Source of the DNA: Apoderus coryli
Taxonomy: Eukaryota; Arthropoda; Insecta; Coleoptera; Attelabidae
Direction of reading: 5' to 3'
Length of the DNA stretch: 64,000 bases
Assembly (NCBI GenBank): GCA_911728435.2
Contig: OU452210.1
Coordinates: forward strand, 11,966,001-12,030,000
This document shows positions 14,301-32,210 of this stretch, piece after piece. Position 1 is the stretch's first letter. The number at the start of each line of letters is the position of its first letter. The position numbers and the translations under genes were made by a program. The notes under the pieces are model-generated. The model had not been told where the DNA came from. It was given only the letters and a program-made list of their open reading frames with translations, and did not search any database.

Positions 14301-14993
14301 ATCATTTTCAACTACATGAAGGGATTTGAGCAATAAATGTACATCTACCATATCAGCGAGGATCAGCAAACGAGTAACAGCTGATAAGAGATTTCTTGCA
14401 GCTCTTACCATGTTTCCACGTTTTAAAGATGAGCAAGGGTCTTCCGAAAATTCACGAGCGGCCATACTCATTGCAGTTCCTAAATAAAATAAGTTGGTAA
14501 CAATAGTATTTCTTTCTAAAATTAAGAATTGTTCTTTGAAAGACAAAACCATTAGCAAACCCCAAGCATATTGTTTTATGATCACCAAGAACTAACCACA
14601 AAGAGAACAAATTGATGATACTTTATATTATCGACGGCAACCGCATACTCGCATACACATATAATTTGTTTAAATTACTAGTCACTAGTCACCTATCTTA
14701 CCTGTTTTTCTGACTTCATCAACTGCAGCCAGCATTTCTTGGGTTATATCTGGATTCTCATAAGCAATTTGTTCTCCTTTCTCGATAAAATTTTCTGTAG
14801 CTTTTTCGACGGTGCTTACAAGAGCATTGGCACGTTTAGATTTTCCCTTTTTCTTTTTGCTGGGTCCCTTGGTATTGACTAATGTTGTAACTTGTAACAC
14901 TAGAGGTTCCAGCGTTTTCTCTACCGACATTGTTCTTATTTCTAAATTTTTAGGATCCCATTTTAATCCGAAATGATCGCTCATTGTACTCAT
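8341..14993 (-). CDS. alpha-Cat: alpha-catenin
   Basis: Eleven coding exons splice in matching phase: 14993-14702, 14479-13929, 13843-13640, 12828-12713, 12589-11866, 11443-11374, 11316-11249, 11193-11012, 9464-9224, 8679-8563 and 8505-8341. The product is 909 residues, close to the Drosophila protein (about 917). The N-terminal vinculin-homology region (VH1, beta-catenin binding and dimerisation) is in the first two exons. The 241-codon exon 12589-11866 covers the M-domains and contains ENHILEDVNKCVLALQENEA and NEFIDASRLVYDGVREIRRA. The C-terminal actin-binding region carries DIIVLAKHMCMIMMEMTDFT and SPIVVWKMKAPEKKPLVRPE, ending SEFQSPTESV. Alpha-catenin links cadherin-beta-catenin complexes to F-actin at adherens junctions. 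Start chosen at 14993; a second ATG three codons later could also serve. A 33-nt microexon is possible in the 13.6-12.8 kb intron, and a LINE fragment lies in the 11.0-9.5 kb intron. Confidence 0.95.
9935..10725 (+). mobile_element. non-LTR retrotransposon 3' fragment in an alpha-catenin intron
   Basis: A 206-codon open frame (9935-10555) on the strand opposite alpha-catenin matches the C-terminal end of Jockey/CR1-like reverse transcriptases. It has the motifs VRDLGVLLDSRLTF, RSLKVLGFIKRCSREF, LYTSLVRPCLEYASAVWSP and IEQVQHKFLRY, then an R-R-x-x-H-D-L-x-L-L-Y segment. The frame is intact but 5'-truncated: no endonuclease and no catalytic palm are visible. It is followed by an AT-rich 3' UTR and a (TAAA)n tail at about 10699-10724, the usual sign of target-primed insertion. 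The 5' border is unknown; the intron spans 9465-11011. Confidence 0.85.
13395..13427 (-). other. candidate 33-nt in-phase microexon of alpha-catenin
   Basis: Inside the intron between exons 13843-13640 and 12828-12713, the minus strand has a pyrimidine-rich tract, an ACACAG acceptor, 33 nt of open frame and a GTAAAT donor. Both flanking exons meet in phase 0, so inclusion would add exactly 11 residues, QLEVLRGITGR, without disturbing the frame. The Drosophila protein as I remember it has no such insert, so this would be an alternative exon. Splice signals are good, but only transcript data can establish use. Confidence 0.45.
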
Positions 14994-17900
14994 GATTGCT
15001 GTGGATGAGTAATAGGTAATTACTTAAATGTACAACAAAACCGTCATGTGAAATTTTTACACTGAATATTGAATAGAAATTAGCTGTGTTCGACTATTAT
15101 AGCTTACCTTCTGTATTAATTGTATAAATATATCACAAATAAATCTTAAAATTTTACAGTTATAAATACAATATTTCACTTTCTAAAGATAATATAATAA
15201 AAATGAATCACAACATATTATTTTTGTAAACTTCACCCAGAAATTGCGATAAGAACATTGCTATCTAACAGCGTTGCCGGATAAACTACAAAAGTTTATT
15301 CATATTTGATTTCAATTTCAAATTACTGATAGATAAAATAAATAATCTGTTCTATCTAGTCTACTGATCTAATATTCTCTAGTATTTTAAAAATATTTAT
15401 CTCCAAATGTTCAAATCATAGAAGATATGACATAATCATTGTCTTTATAAGGACAATGGCAAAGTTTAGAAATTCTCTAAGAACAACTACTACCTACATT
15501 TGTTTCTCCTTCAATTAATAATACTGTATGGGACATATAACCATTGTCTTTATAATAGACAATGATATAACTAAGCATATTATAATTTGTATAAATATAT
15601 TATAATATAATAGAAATTAAAAAAATCAACCGTTTGATTCAAGGAAGTATATTTGACATCACTGTTATTACATGATCACAATCTATTAAGTGTTGCCAAC
15701 ATTAAATTTTTAAGGATAATAAAATAAAATCATTATTTTGCTTTTAAAATAAAATTACTAAGACTTAAATATATGTGCTGCATAGTTGTAATTCTTTTAA
15801 TTTAATTATTAGTTAAGGAATATTAAACTTTGTACTTTAAAATTTTACGGACCACTCCCAAAATGGTAATATACGCATGTCTGTTGACACATCCACTAAT
15901 GGCGCCAAAATTAATTATTTTGGAAAGAGGTAACCTGTATAGTTAAAGCGCCTTGCGTCAAACTCATGTTTACATTATTAAAGAGAAGAACCGAATAGGA
16001 AAAATATCGCTGTTATGAAAAATCCAGAAGCTTTAGTTCATTATTTGTGTTTACTCACCTCACTTCTTACAATTAAAAATCGCAATTCAACGTTTCTTTA
16101 GTACCTACGCAAATACAGTTAAGTCAGACGAGAATTTGAATAGAGGTGATATTGGAATATCTCACATTCGCTCAACTGAGCGATATGGAATCTACTGATT
16201 AACACAGCGTTGTCTGACTTCTCTGTTATATTCTACTCCCCCTAACAGTTTTTCCCTGGGATCAAGATAGACAGATACTATTGTTACTTATGCCTAAAAA
16301 AAATAATAACTCTAATGATAAGAAATAAAAACCGCTTCTATTACTTATAAGGATTTATATTTTGACCGATCCCACAACTTTTCATGTGTCCGTTTTAAGA
16401 CTTGTTTCTATTCCAAATAACAGTGGAGGACCCTACCAACGTATTTTTACTGGTAGGTAGTAATATTAATAGGCACTTAATTAACTAGAGTCATACATAA
16501 ATGTTATGGAATAGTGACTCAGAAGTATTTTAAAATGTTTTGAGTTTTGACACTTGTCAATAAAACACATTTTTTTTCAAATTAAATATATTTAGTACGT
16601 GTATTTACAAAGAAAAATGTAAAACTAATGCATTCATATATACAGTAAATTAATTTTACAGAGATAACATAGTAATAGCATAAAATAATAAAAAAAAACA
16701 GTAAGTTTCCTACATTTTATTCAAAAATTAAGCAATATCACAATAATAGTAGTAACATATTTGTGTGACACCGTATCAAAAACTCATAATTAAAGGTAAT
16801 TAATATAACAGAAACAAATAAACGTAACTTCTAAAATTACATACATTCAAATTCAAGTGGATCACGAAATTATCATTTCTAATTTTAGTCAATTGTAAAA
16901 TGATAAAATACTTAAAATGTCTAATTTATAGATTTTAACAAATTATAAAAATTGTATTTGTGTATATTTTAAACAAGTGGAGGATAAGTCATACCAGAAC
17001 AATTATTGGGATCTCTAATTGAGAAGTCGAAATTTATTAAAAAAAAGCGCATATCAATTCCTGATACCGGTTATAATAATCGCTAACAGATGAAAGGGAA
17101 TGCTGAGACTGTTTGCCTTAGTTTATGTTGTTAGTTAGCTGAAAGCCTGTAGTATTTATAAACACCGGAAAGAATTTGCTTGAGTATATACTATTTACAA
17201 CAAAAATCAGTTATTAAAACATCGTCAGTTGATATTATCTTTAAGTTTATTTGATATAACACATCGCTTATAGCATTCCCTTGTCTAATTTAATGCGGCC
17301 AAGTACTGAATACTTTGGATAGTGAAATAATGAAGATAGTAGTTTCAATATATTTATTTGTCCCATTCAAATTTTCTACAATATAATTGAGTTTAAATAA
17401 TTAACACCTGAAATAAATAGATTGTTTATATATTTATCTAACTGAAGTTTTATAAAACTTGAAAAACAGGTTATGTCAAATATTCCTACTTATAAAGTTG
17501 AATATTGCTTAACTTTTTTTTATCATTAGACATTAACATAATTTAGGAACGACGCCAAGTTTCTTAAGAAATTGATACAATAAAATTGAAAATAACGTGT
17601 AGTATGTTTTTAGTTCTACTAGGTTCAAAATGAATGGGTCCACCGGACCCTCCACTGACCATTCGAGGGTCTATTGTTTACTAGCTGTACTACCGAAATT
17701 AATCAAATTTTTACAAATACTGGAAGTACAATTTTTCTATTATTCAAAGTCAGATCTACCTAGTGGCAGCTACGATCTCAGCAGCTGAAACCGGCCAAAT
17801 CTGTCAAGCGATCTAAGTATACACGCTATACCCGAGCATCTGTGTAATATAAAATCACAACTGATATAAGTTTTCCTTACAAAAAAACTTTTTAATAAGC

Positions 17901-18834
17901 GCATCAAAAGTAGAACCGTGATGATCAAGAGAGCTGGTAGCTTTAGATGGCGTAAAATATAATTTTCTTCAGAGGGCGAATCTCATCATTCTATTTACGG
18001 AATTCTAAAATCACCATTAAACTATGTTCAGATTCTATTTCATGTGTATAACTCGCATAAGTTTTGCTTCATAACTGAAAAATGAGAAATGTATCCAGAA
18101 AATACACAGAATTTATCTGGAGGAAAAACATACGTCACACAACATCAATCAGATCAAGCTCACAGAAGAGTTTTGGGGAAATCATTAGCTTCTATAAAAA
18201 TTATCAAAATTACGTATATATCCGCAATGACTAACGTTTCTAGAAACGTCAGAGGAAAAGATAACAACCGGAAGCCGAATAATTTTAATATCGCCGTCAC
18301 TCTCATTTCGAAAATGGATCTTATGGTTATGGTATATGAACATGAGTATAGTGTGTAGCCTGTAGCTTCTGAAATTACAGAGACATCAAACTTATAATTA
18401 AAAGTTAAAATAGGGATGTGAATGTTTGAGATGCCTGTTGCAGTTTTCAAACTGCAGAGCATGGAATGAATAAATATGACAATTTGATATCTGAAAAATC
18501 AATAAAGATCATTGTTCAGGTAAACCGGAAATACATCAGTACTCAGATATATCCCATGTTAGTGAAATTAGTGCATAAGATTGTTTCATATGCCTATCAA
18601 TAAAGAAAAAACAAAAAATCCTGCGTATAGATTTATCATAAAAATGTACATAATATGCCAACGAATGAAAATTTTAATGTAGAATGGTGCACTTCCAAAC
18701 CCAACATATTCAGAAAAAATATTTAACGACATTAGTTATAGTACATTTTAATCACAAATACGTTAATGAAGTCTCATGGCGCCGTAAATTCACCACACTA
18801 CTTAAAATTAAACGCACCAACAAAATTCTCACAT
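14994..18834. other. intergenic region upstream of alpha-catenin
   Basis: This 3.8-kb AT-rich stretch lies between the alpha-catenin start codon and the stop codon of U2SURP; both genes are on the minus strand. It should contain the alpha-catenin promoter and non-coding 5' exon(s) and the U2SURP 3' UTR. Two overlapping frames at 18089-18462 on opposite strands show no family features. Two short hairpins of the CATTGTC family sit at 15437-15458 and 15542-15564. Confidence 0.45.
15437..15564. repeat. two copies of a short CATTGTC...GACAATG hairpin
   Basis: 15437-15458 reads CATTGTC, TTTATAAG, GACAATG, and 15542-15564 repeats the same arms around TTTATAATA. Related copies lie at 1537-1558 and, interrupted by extra bases, at 26014-26048. 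The shared arms with an AT-only centre suggest a dispersed miniature repeat. The function is unknown. Confidence 0.5.
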
Positions 18835-25616
<6,782 letters not shown>

Positions 25617-26479
25617 TGTAAATAAAAGGAGAATATATCATATAAAGAAACTAAATATATGTACAACTATTATTTTCCTTTCCTGAATTAGCTATATAAA
25701 ATACATTTGATACTATTCGTAATATAAACTATAAAAAGTAAATAACTTCTTTCCAAAATGTACTATGCTTTTGCTTTGCCATCCATGACAAAAATTGACA
25801 TTCATTGACAACACAACTTCAAATTGATATATGAAACACTGTTGCCGTGCCATCTGTATCATGTTTGCCGATATAAAATAAAAAGAAAAACATACCTAGG
25901 TCATAGAATAATACCTATAGATAAACTGTGATTAAACTATGCCTAGGTAATAGATAACATTTGAAGAATGGTCTTAAAAATATTGTGAAATTCTTAAAGC
26001 TCAGTACTTTTATCATTGTCTTTATAAACACAACTTATAAAAACAATGCTTTTATTGTTTAAGTAACAAGGCAGATGAAAAATGCGCAGGCGTGATTGTT
26101 ATTTTTTGAATTGTAGGCTATAAAAAGTACTCGTACGAAAAGTCGCATTAGATTAGAATAACACATAAAAACAAATGTTCTTATGACTTTTATATGTTGA
26201 ATAAACCACTCGCTTTTATTATGGATTATACACTAAATCACAAAAATTACGAATAAAACTTATTCATTGTGATTTGTGTGTTACACAAACACTTTGGCTA
26301 AATCGGCCTTTATTAACAAACATAATGTTACGTTAGAAATATATTTATGTTATGTATAATATGCTTAATAGAATAGATAGTACCTAAAAAAGAAAAAGGG
26401 TATAATGTATACATTGACTGAATCATACTTTTGTGAATTGATTTATTTATCACATAGAGATATTTCGGAGATTATTCAT

Positions 26480-26762
26480 TATTCGCAAATAATCCAAATG
26501 TTGAATGCTTAGTTTTTATTTTTCTCTGTGATTTGTGAATATTGATTTCCTCTTTCTTCTCTTTTAAGAGAATCCTTAATTTTTCTTTAATTTGTTTGTT
26601 TTTTTTTATTTGTTTTCTTTTTTTAATTTAATTTAATTAAAGTATATTATTACTTAGTTTTAGGTATATGTATTATTTTGAATATATTTATGATTTTTGT
26701 ATCCTGTTAGTGGGCCAATGGCCTGTTGGATGAATAAATATTATTATTATTATTATTATTTT
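26480..26762 (+). mobile_element. non-LTR retrotransposon 3' end with ATT microsatellite tail
   Basis: The stretch carries GTGAATATTGATTTC, then TTCTTCTCTTTTA, ACTTAGTTTTAGGTA and finally GGATGAATAAAT followed by repeated ATT units. The first three blocks recur in the same order on the minus strand at about 31796-31990, next to a reverse-transcriptase C-terminus, so this is the 3' UTR of the same LINE family. Only non-coding 3' sequence is present here. Confidence 0.55.
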
Positions 26763-26989
26763 GTACGGTAAAGACCTGTTATAATTCGGTTTTTGCATTG
26801 TTTTGTTCTTATTAATATGTTGTCGTTCTAAATAATATAGTTGTAGTTTATTTATAATCTAATGTTAATTAATAGTGCTTAGTAATCCTTAATAATAATT
26901 TACAAAAGAATGCATTTACAAGTGTACGTAAATGAATAAATCTAATCATTCCATCGCCCATCAAGACATTTGTAGGACGCTTTGTTCGA

Positions 26990-27570
26990 AGTCAGGGACA
27001 CTAACGATACTTCGAAAGTATCGATAGTTTTGCTGCAGTTCAAGTATTTTTGGTATCGATATGTTTAGAACGATTCCAAGTTGGTATCGATACTCTCGTA
27101 GCAGTATCGGTATCGAAAATAATTATTATATATTATACTGCCACCACCATTTCCTAATTATTTTATTCAGTTTTTTTCGACAGTTTCTTCCTAAATGCGC
27201 GTTATTCTGAATAAATTAATTATATGACAATTTTTTTTAATTTTATAAACCACATACATCATACATTGAATATACATTGTAATACGTTACATTTTATAAA
27301 CGATATTTTATTTTTGTGCTTATTTTTATCAGTGTTTTATAGTTTATTTTATCACTTTATGTTCACAGAACATACTTCATAGATTTCCTATGTTATATAA
27401 CACAAAATATAGTAATATATATATTTTTTGTTTATTTTAGTGTTGTGTACATTTTCGATACCGATACCTAAGAGTATCGATACTTTTTAGACAAGTATCG
27501 GTAGGTATCGATACTTGGCAAAAAGTACCGTTATCGGAATCGATCTTTTTACTATTTTCGGATACCTACT
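26990..27570. mobile_element. candidate non-autonomous hAT-like element with CGATA repeats
   Basis: Two arms flank about 330 bp of AT-rich sequence. The left arm (about 26995-27122) contains repeated GTATCGATA units and ends GTATCGGTATCGAAAAT; the right arm (about 27452-27560) begins ATTTTCGATACCGATAC, its exact reverse complement, and has further GTATCGATACT units. The left edge reads CAGGGACACTAACGATA; a CAGGG start and many subterminal repeats are typical of hAT elements. No matching CCCTG right end is visible, so the right side may be truncated or the class wrong. No coding capacity. Confidence 0.5.
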
Positions 27571-28329
27571 CGAGGTATTTTGACGTCGTCTGAGACGTGA
27601 GACGAATGGAGACGCCGCAGACCTGTGCAAGATCTGAATGCATAAACGAACAATGTATGTATGTAGTTACCGAACACATCCCTATAGACTCTTTTGCTAT
27701 AGCTTATAAACAAAGAGTATTATTTAATCTTTGATAAGTAAGATCAGACCACAGTTTGCAGCGTGTACGGTATATGATGTGATTAGACACAGCCGCCCAA
27801 AAATGCGTGGTGGGGTTATTGAATTCATCTGGGTTTTTTTCGTTTAGATTGACATAATAACACATTTATGGTAAATCTGTGTTACTTCGTAATTAATTTC
27901 AAATTTGGCCATTTTACTTTTAAACCTCGAATTGAATCGATACATGAAAACTATCGCATGGGAGATCTCTATACGAAATATCGAGTATCGAACGCAAAAG
28001 TATTCAAACCCTCTATATCGTGGATCCCTATAAATCGACATGAGTATTGTTTTAAATTAGCAATATTTTCCTATGAGTAAAAAGCGTATCGTCAATGATA
28101 GGTATAATGTATTCTCTTCACCCTATTTGTTTGTCTGACGTTCCTCTAATTTATGCTTTTATTTTACAAAAATAAATTTATCTGGCAACATTGTTTTTAG
28201 GTTATGCAACCACTGCAACAGATATATTCATTTTGGGAAATGACACTGACAGATCGCGCATGCTTGTGAAAATACTTCGAATTGTATCCCCCTTGCGGAA
28301 CAATTTGGTATTGTAAGAGTATTTGTATG

Positions 28330-28582
28330 AAAAGTTGTAAGCTGTGTTATGTGTGATTTAAACTCGTGAAAAACGATACATAAATGCAGTAATTGCGGAA
28401 TTGTATATTTTTGTGTAATTAATTTGTGTTTCCTTTGGGATTGGACACGATATTGTGAATTTGTAATTTGTGTAGACCATTGATATAATGGTATAAATAA
28501 CTTCTGCTGTTACCGTACTTGGATTGTCTACGTATTGTCAATTCCGAGTATTAAGTTTTTCGGAATGGTGCATCACATATAA
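28330..28582 (+). other. possible 5' UTR exon of domeless
   Basis: The first coding exon of domeless begins right after a splice acceptor (TTTTTCAG, exon from 37392) with a 33-nt leader before the ATG, so at least one upstream non-coding exon must exist. The best donor I see is GTAAGTAG at 28583, after a less AT-extreme stretch. If used, the intron would be about 8.8 kb. The exon start is a guess. Confidence 0.25.
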
Positions 28583-29282
28583 GTAAGTAGATAGTTATAC
28601 CATTTGATATTTACGTTTAAATATCTGATATTGTTTATCTTAAGAGCTCTCACAGCTTTAAAATATTAGTTATATTGATTTAACTGAATGTAAACAAACA
28701 TCGTTTATTGATGAACTTAGTGCTCATCGGATCTTTGGGTTCAATTTTGTTGTTATTTTTATAATGGTCATGACATGACACATGATAACACATTAGCATA
28801 CAGTATGCTCCAAAAATTAAAACCAGTAAATTTTGATATAGAGAACGTGTGCCTAATACTTGAGGGGTAATTTTTTACACCAATACTCCATTCGGGCATT
28901 AACAATACCTGTTAATTATCAAGAATTAATCCTCCCCTGTTGTAAATAATGTCTACAAATAATCTTACCCGACTTTATGTTTATAATTGGAGTGATCAGC
29001 TCGGTTTATTTAAAACTGAGTACTTACCTACCTACCAATTTTAAATTTATATAATAGATATTAGTTGAACACACAAAAAGAAAATCTGAGTTTGTTCAAA
29101 TTTTCAGGTATTGTATTGTGTTAGTTGTACTAAGTAATAATAATTAAAAAAAATAAGTATTCAACCGAGAAAGTAGAAGATCCGAGGATCCAAGATAGGT
29201 ATCTATTCTTTATCATCAACGAATGTTATCGGTTTAATGGAGTAACTAAGTTGTAGTGATATATCCCATGCTGGTGTTCTGG

Positions 29283-29911
29283 AAATATATATTTTAGAGT
29301 AGTATATCTGTCTCGGTACTATTTTTTTAATATCGTTTCATTTTTAAAAATACGAGATAATCACATTTTTCATAGTTAATTAACCCTTGAAAATATCAGG
29401 GAATCTTTATTCTTATTACAACTAGGGATCCTTTATTCATGTCCAATTTTCAGTCTATGAATTATTTAGGTACCTAGATGGTATAGATTAAGAATAGACA
29501 ACTCTAGAACCTATACCTTCTTACTGTACCTTTTTTTATACGAGGTACCTGTAGGTAGTGAAATATTTACGATAATTGCACTTTAACGACCGAAATATAT
29601 ATTTTAGTGTAGCATATCTGTCTCGGTACTATTTTTTGAATATCGTATCATTTTTAAAAATACGAGATAATCACATTTTTCATAGTTAATTAAATTAACC
29701 CTTGAAAACATCAGGGAATCTTTATTCTTATTACAACTAGGGATCCTTTATTCATGTCCAATTTTCAGTCTATGAATTATTTAGGTACCTAGATGGTATA
29801 GATTAAGAATAGACAACTCTAGAATCTATACCTACTTACTGTACCTTTTTTTACACGAGGTACCTGTAGGTAGTGAAATATTTACTATAATTGCACTTTA
29901 ACGACCGAAAT
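29283..29911. repeat. two-copy tandem duplication, about 310 bp per unit
   Basis: The segment starting near 29283 repeats from about 29592 with an offset of 310 nt. Both copies share ATCTGTCTCGGTACTATTTT, the stretch TTACAACTAGGGATCCTTTA and TTGCACTTTAACGACCGAAA. They differ by a small number of substitutions and a 5-nt insertion in the second copy (TAATTAAATTAACCC against TAATTAACCC). The similarity implies a fairly recent duplication inside the presumed first intron of domeless. Confidence 0.9.
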
Positions 29912-31185
29912 ATGAATATAGAGTTCGTGTAGTTTTAACATAGTGTTAGTATTTTTTATACTGCAACATATGTATGTTATTTTCCAAAATCTTTGCTGTA
30001 CCTATATTAGATATCGATAATATAACGACACTATATTTATATATTTGCTATAAGTAAGTGTTGATTATGTAATCTGTAGCAGAAAAATATATTAAGTATA
30101 AAGAATGTTCTGTAAATAAAGTTATTTATTTACCTGTTTGTACTAAAATATGTAATATATAACACAGGTAAAATCTTTATCGAATATTACCTAATCTATA
30201 CTGTTTAAAAAATCTAAACCCTGTATAATAGGTAAAGTAAATAGGTACTAATTTAATTATGTACACTATATTGACAAACATTGTTAAATATCAAATAATA
30301 TTGTGTTTTGTCAATTTAAATCGATATAGAGTTTGTATAGGCATTTATTTTATTCAATTTCAGTGAAATTCAGAAATAAAAACACGCTTTATTTACATTT
30401 TCCAGGTTAATAAACCGATTTGTGCTTCAAGTACATTATGTATTCATACTGTTTAAGGAAATTTAAGACATACGTATAAATAACCATATTATATCAAATG
30501 GGAATTTATTCTAAAAATGTTCTTATTGTAACCGATTTTTAGGAACTGATAAGTAAATGTCCAGTGTCTGATTATATTTATAATACTAGGTACTTACTAT
30601 TTGTCAAACCAGTTTTGTTCTATAGTTAGTATTTTTTCTTTGAAATTTGAAACTGCATTGTTTTTGTCGGAACTAATAACCTAATATAACCATTTAGATA
30701 ATATTATATACAGTCAATTACTTTTTATTTAGTAATTTCTTATTATAGGTATATCTTTGAACCTAGATTCCATACCCTCGCACATTAACTTTTATAAATA
30801 ATTGATTTAACTTACTAATTAGAAAAAGAGTGTAATTAAATTCGATAGGTATATTAAAAAAGTAATGCTGTTAGTGATTACATAATATGATAACACCACG
30901 GTTGAATAATTTGTGGAAACAGGGGCGCACCAAGGTTTTGTTTTCTACAACATCGCAGCTTTTCTCAAGTTTTAGTTTCAGCTCGTCTACACAGGCTGAT
31001 CAAATTCAAGTCAGCACTCTTGCTAACTTTTTTATAAATAATAATAATTTTAGTATTCTAGTATAAGACATCACAAAACATTTCCCAGAATTCAAAGTAA
31101 TTTTATTTTCAAGGCACCAGCCCGACATAGCTTCAAAATCAGAACGTAGCAAATCCACCTCATTCCAGTCATTTATCACTTTAAA

Positions 31186-31790
31186 TCATCTGAAGTCGTC
31201 AGCATAAAGCAAAGCGGAGGAGTATCTAATGACTTCAGTCAGTGAGTTGATAAAGACATTAAAGAAAAGAGGACCCAAATTACTACCTTGGGACACACCT
31301 GATGTACTGACAAATTGATCCGGATATCGCTCGCCAATCCTGACACACTGCAGTCTTTCCAGCAGATTTGGAAAATGTATAGTCCTCCGAGATCCCAAAC
31401 TGAACCAACCTGTCCAACAGTATACCGTGATCCACCTTATCAAAAGCTTTTGACATGTCCGTATATATTGTATCAAGCTGCAAATTTTCATACATTTTCG
31501 CAATGATATTTATTAAACTGATTGGTCTGTACTTTGTCACATCGTTCAATTTTCCTTTTTTATGAATAGGAGTGATAGTGGCTATTTTTAAATTATCTGG
31601 AAATTTACTATTTTTTTATGCCTAAATTGAAAATATGCATCAAAGGAGAAAATCAGCGCATCCCTTGAATATATAAGGAGGTATGTTATCTATTCCTGTC
31701 GATTTTTCGGATTTAACTTTTTGATACTAGCAATAATGTCACCCTCCGTAACAGCTGCGCACTTGAAGCTTCCCCAGTTTCGACCTACAT
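31186..31790 (-). mobile_element. LINE reverse-transcriptase fragment (Jockey-like palm)
   Basis: Overlapping minus-strand frames show the fingers and palm of a non-LTR reverse transcriptase: TEGDIIASIKKLNPK near 31720, KYRPISLI, TDMSKAFDKVDHGIL with the first catalytic Asp, VSQGSNLGPLFFNVFINSLT, and finally LYADDFR with the Y-A-D-D core. A frameshift separates the DKVDH and SQGSNLGP parts. It is antisense to domeless within its presumed first intron. Confidence 0.85.
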
Positions 31791-31795
31791 CGTCA

Positions 31796-32210
31796 TAATA
31801 ATCTTTATTCTTCCTACAAGTAACGCGAAAATTACAAATATCTTGACAATAATAACCTATCTACCTAAAACTAAGTATTAAAATACATTATTTAAAAAAT
31901 AACTTAAATTAAGATATTTAAAAGAGAAGAAAAAAGAAATCAATATTCACAAATCAAACACAAAAAAATCGGACATTTGGAATATTTGACCTATGGAATC
32001 ATTGAACAGATGAGCCTCAATCTGAAAGTAGGACTACTCCTAATCCAACGTAGACTGTAAATACTCACAGTCTGTCATGTTGTGAATTAAATTGTATAGG
32101 AATTTAACGGAGCTTATATCTCTGCGTAGACTAAGAGAACGCATATCAGATCCGTTCAATAACTCTTGATGACTTGAACCCAACCCAATTCAGTGACTTC
32201 GGACACTCGC
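31796..32210 (-). mobile_element. 3' end of a second LINE copy (C-terminus plus 3' UTR)
   Basis: On the minus strand, 32172 to about 32070 encodes a C-terminal reverse-transcriptase segment with SLRLRRDISSVKFLYNLIH and TDCEYLQSTLD, like the R-R-x-x-x-x-x-x-x-L-Y-x-L segment of LINE ORF2 tails. It is followed by a 3' UTR whose blocks match 26480-26762. This lies upstream, in transcription sense, of the palm fragment 31186-31790, so the two come from different insertions. Confidence 0.65.

Larger units (their letters stand above)
25617..28329. other. intergenic region between divergent U2SURP and domeless
   Basis: U2SURP starts leftward at 25616 and domeless probably starts rightward after about 28.3 kb, so promoters of both should lie here. 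I see no gene. Structures listed separately are a LINE 3' end at about 26480-26762 and a CGATA-rich inverted-repeat element at about 26990-27570. The small frames at 27844-28080 on both strands show no family resemblance. Confidence 0.45.

Noticed and set aside
18089..18462. Overlapping frames on both strands (89 and 100 codons)
   Set aside because: No family motif, no splice context, and location in the probable U2SURP 3' flank; length is unremarkable for chance.
27844..28080. Overlapping 65- and 70-codon frames on opposite strands
   Set aside because: No homology features; the palindromic character of the sequence explains opposite-strand openness.
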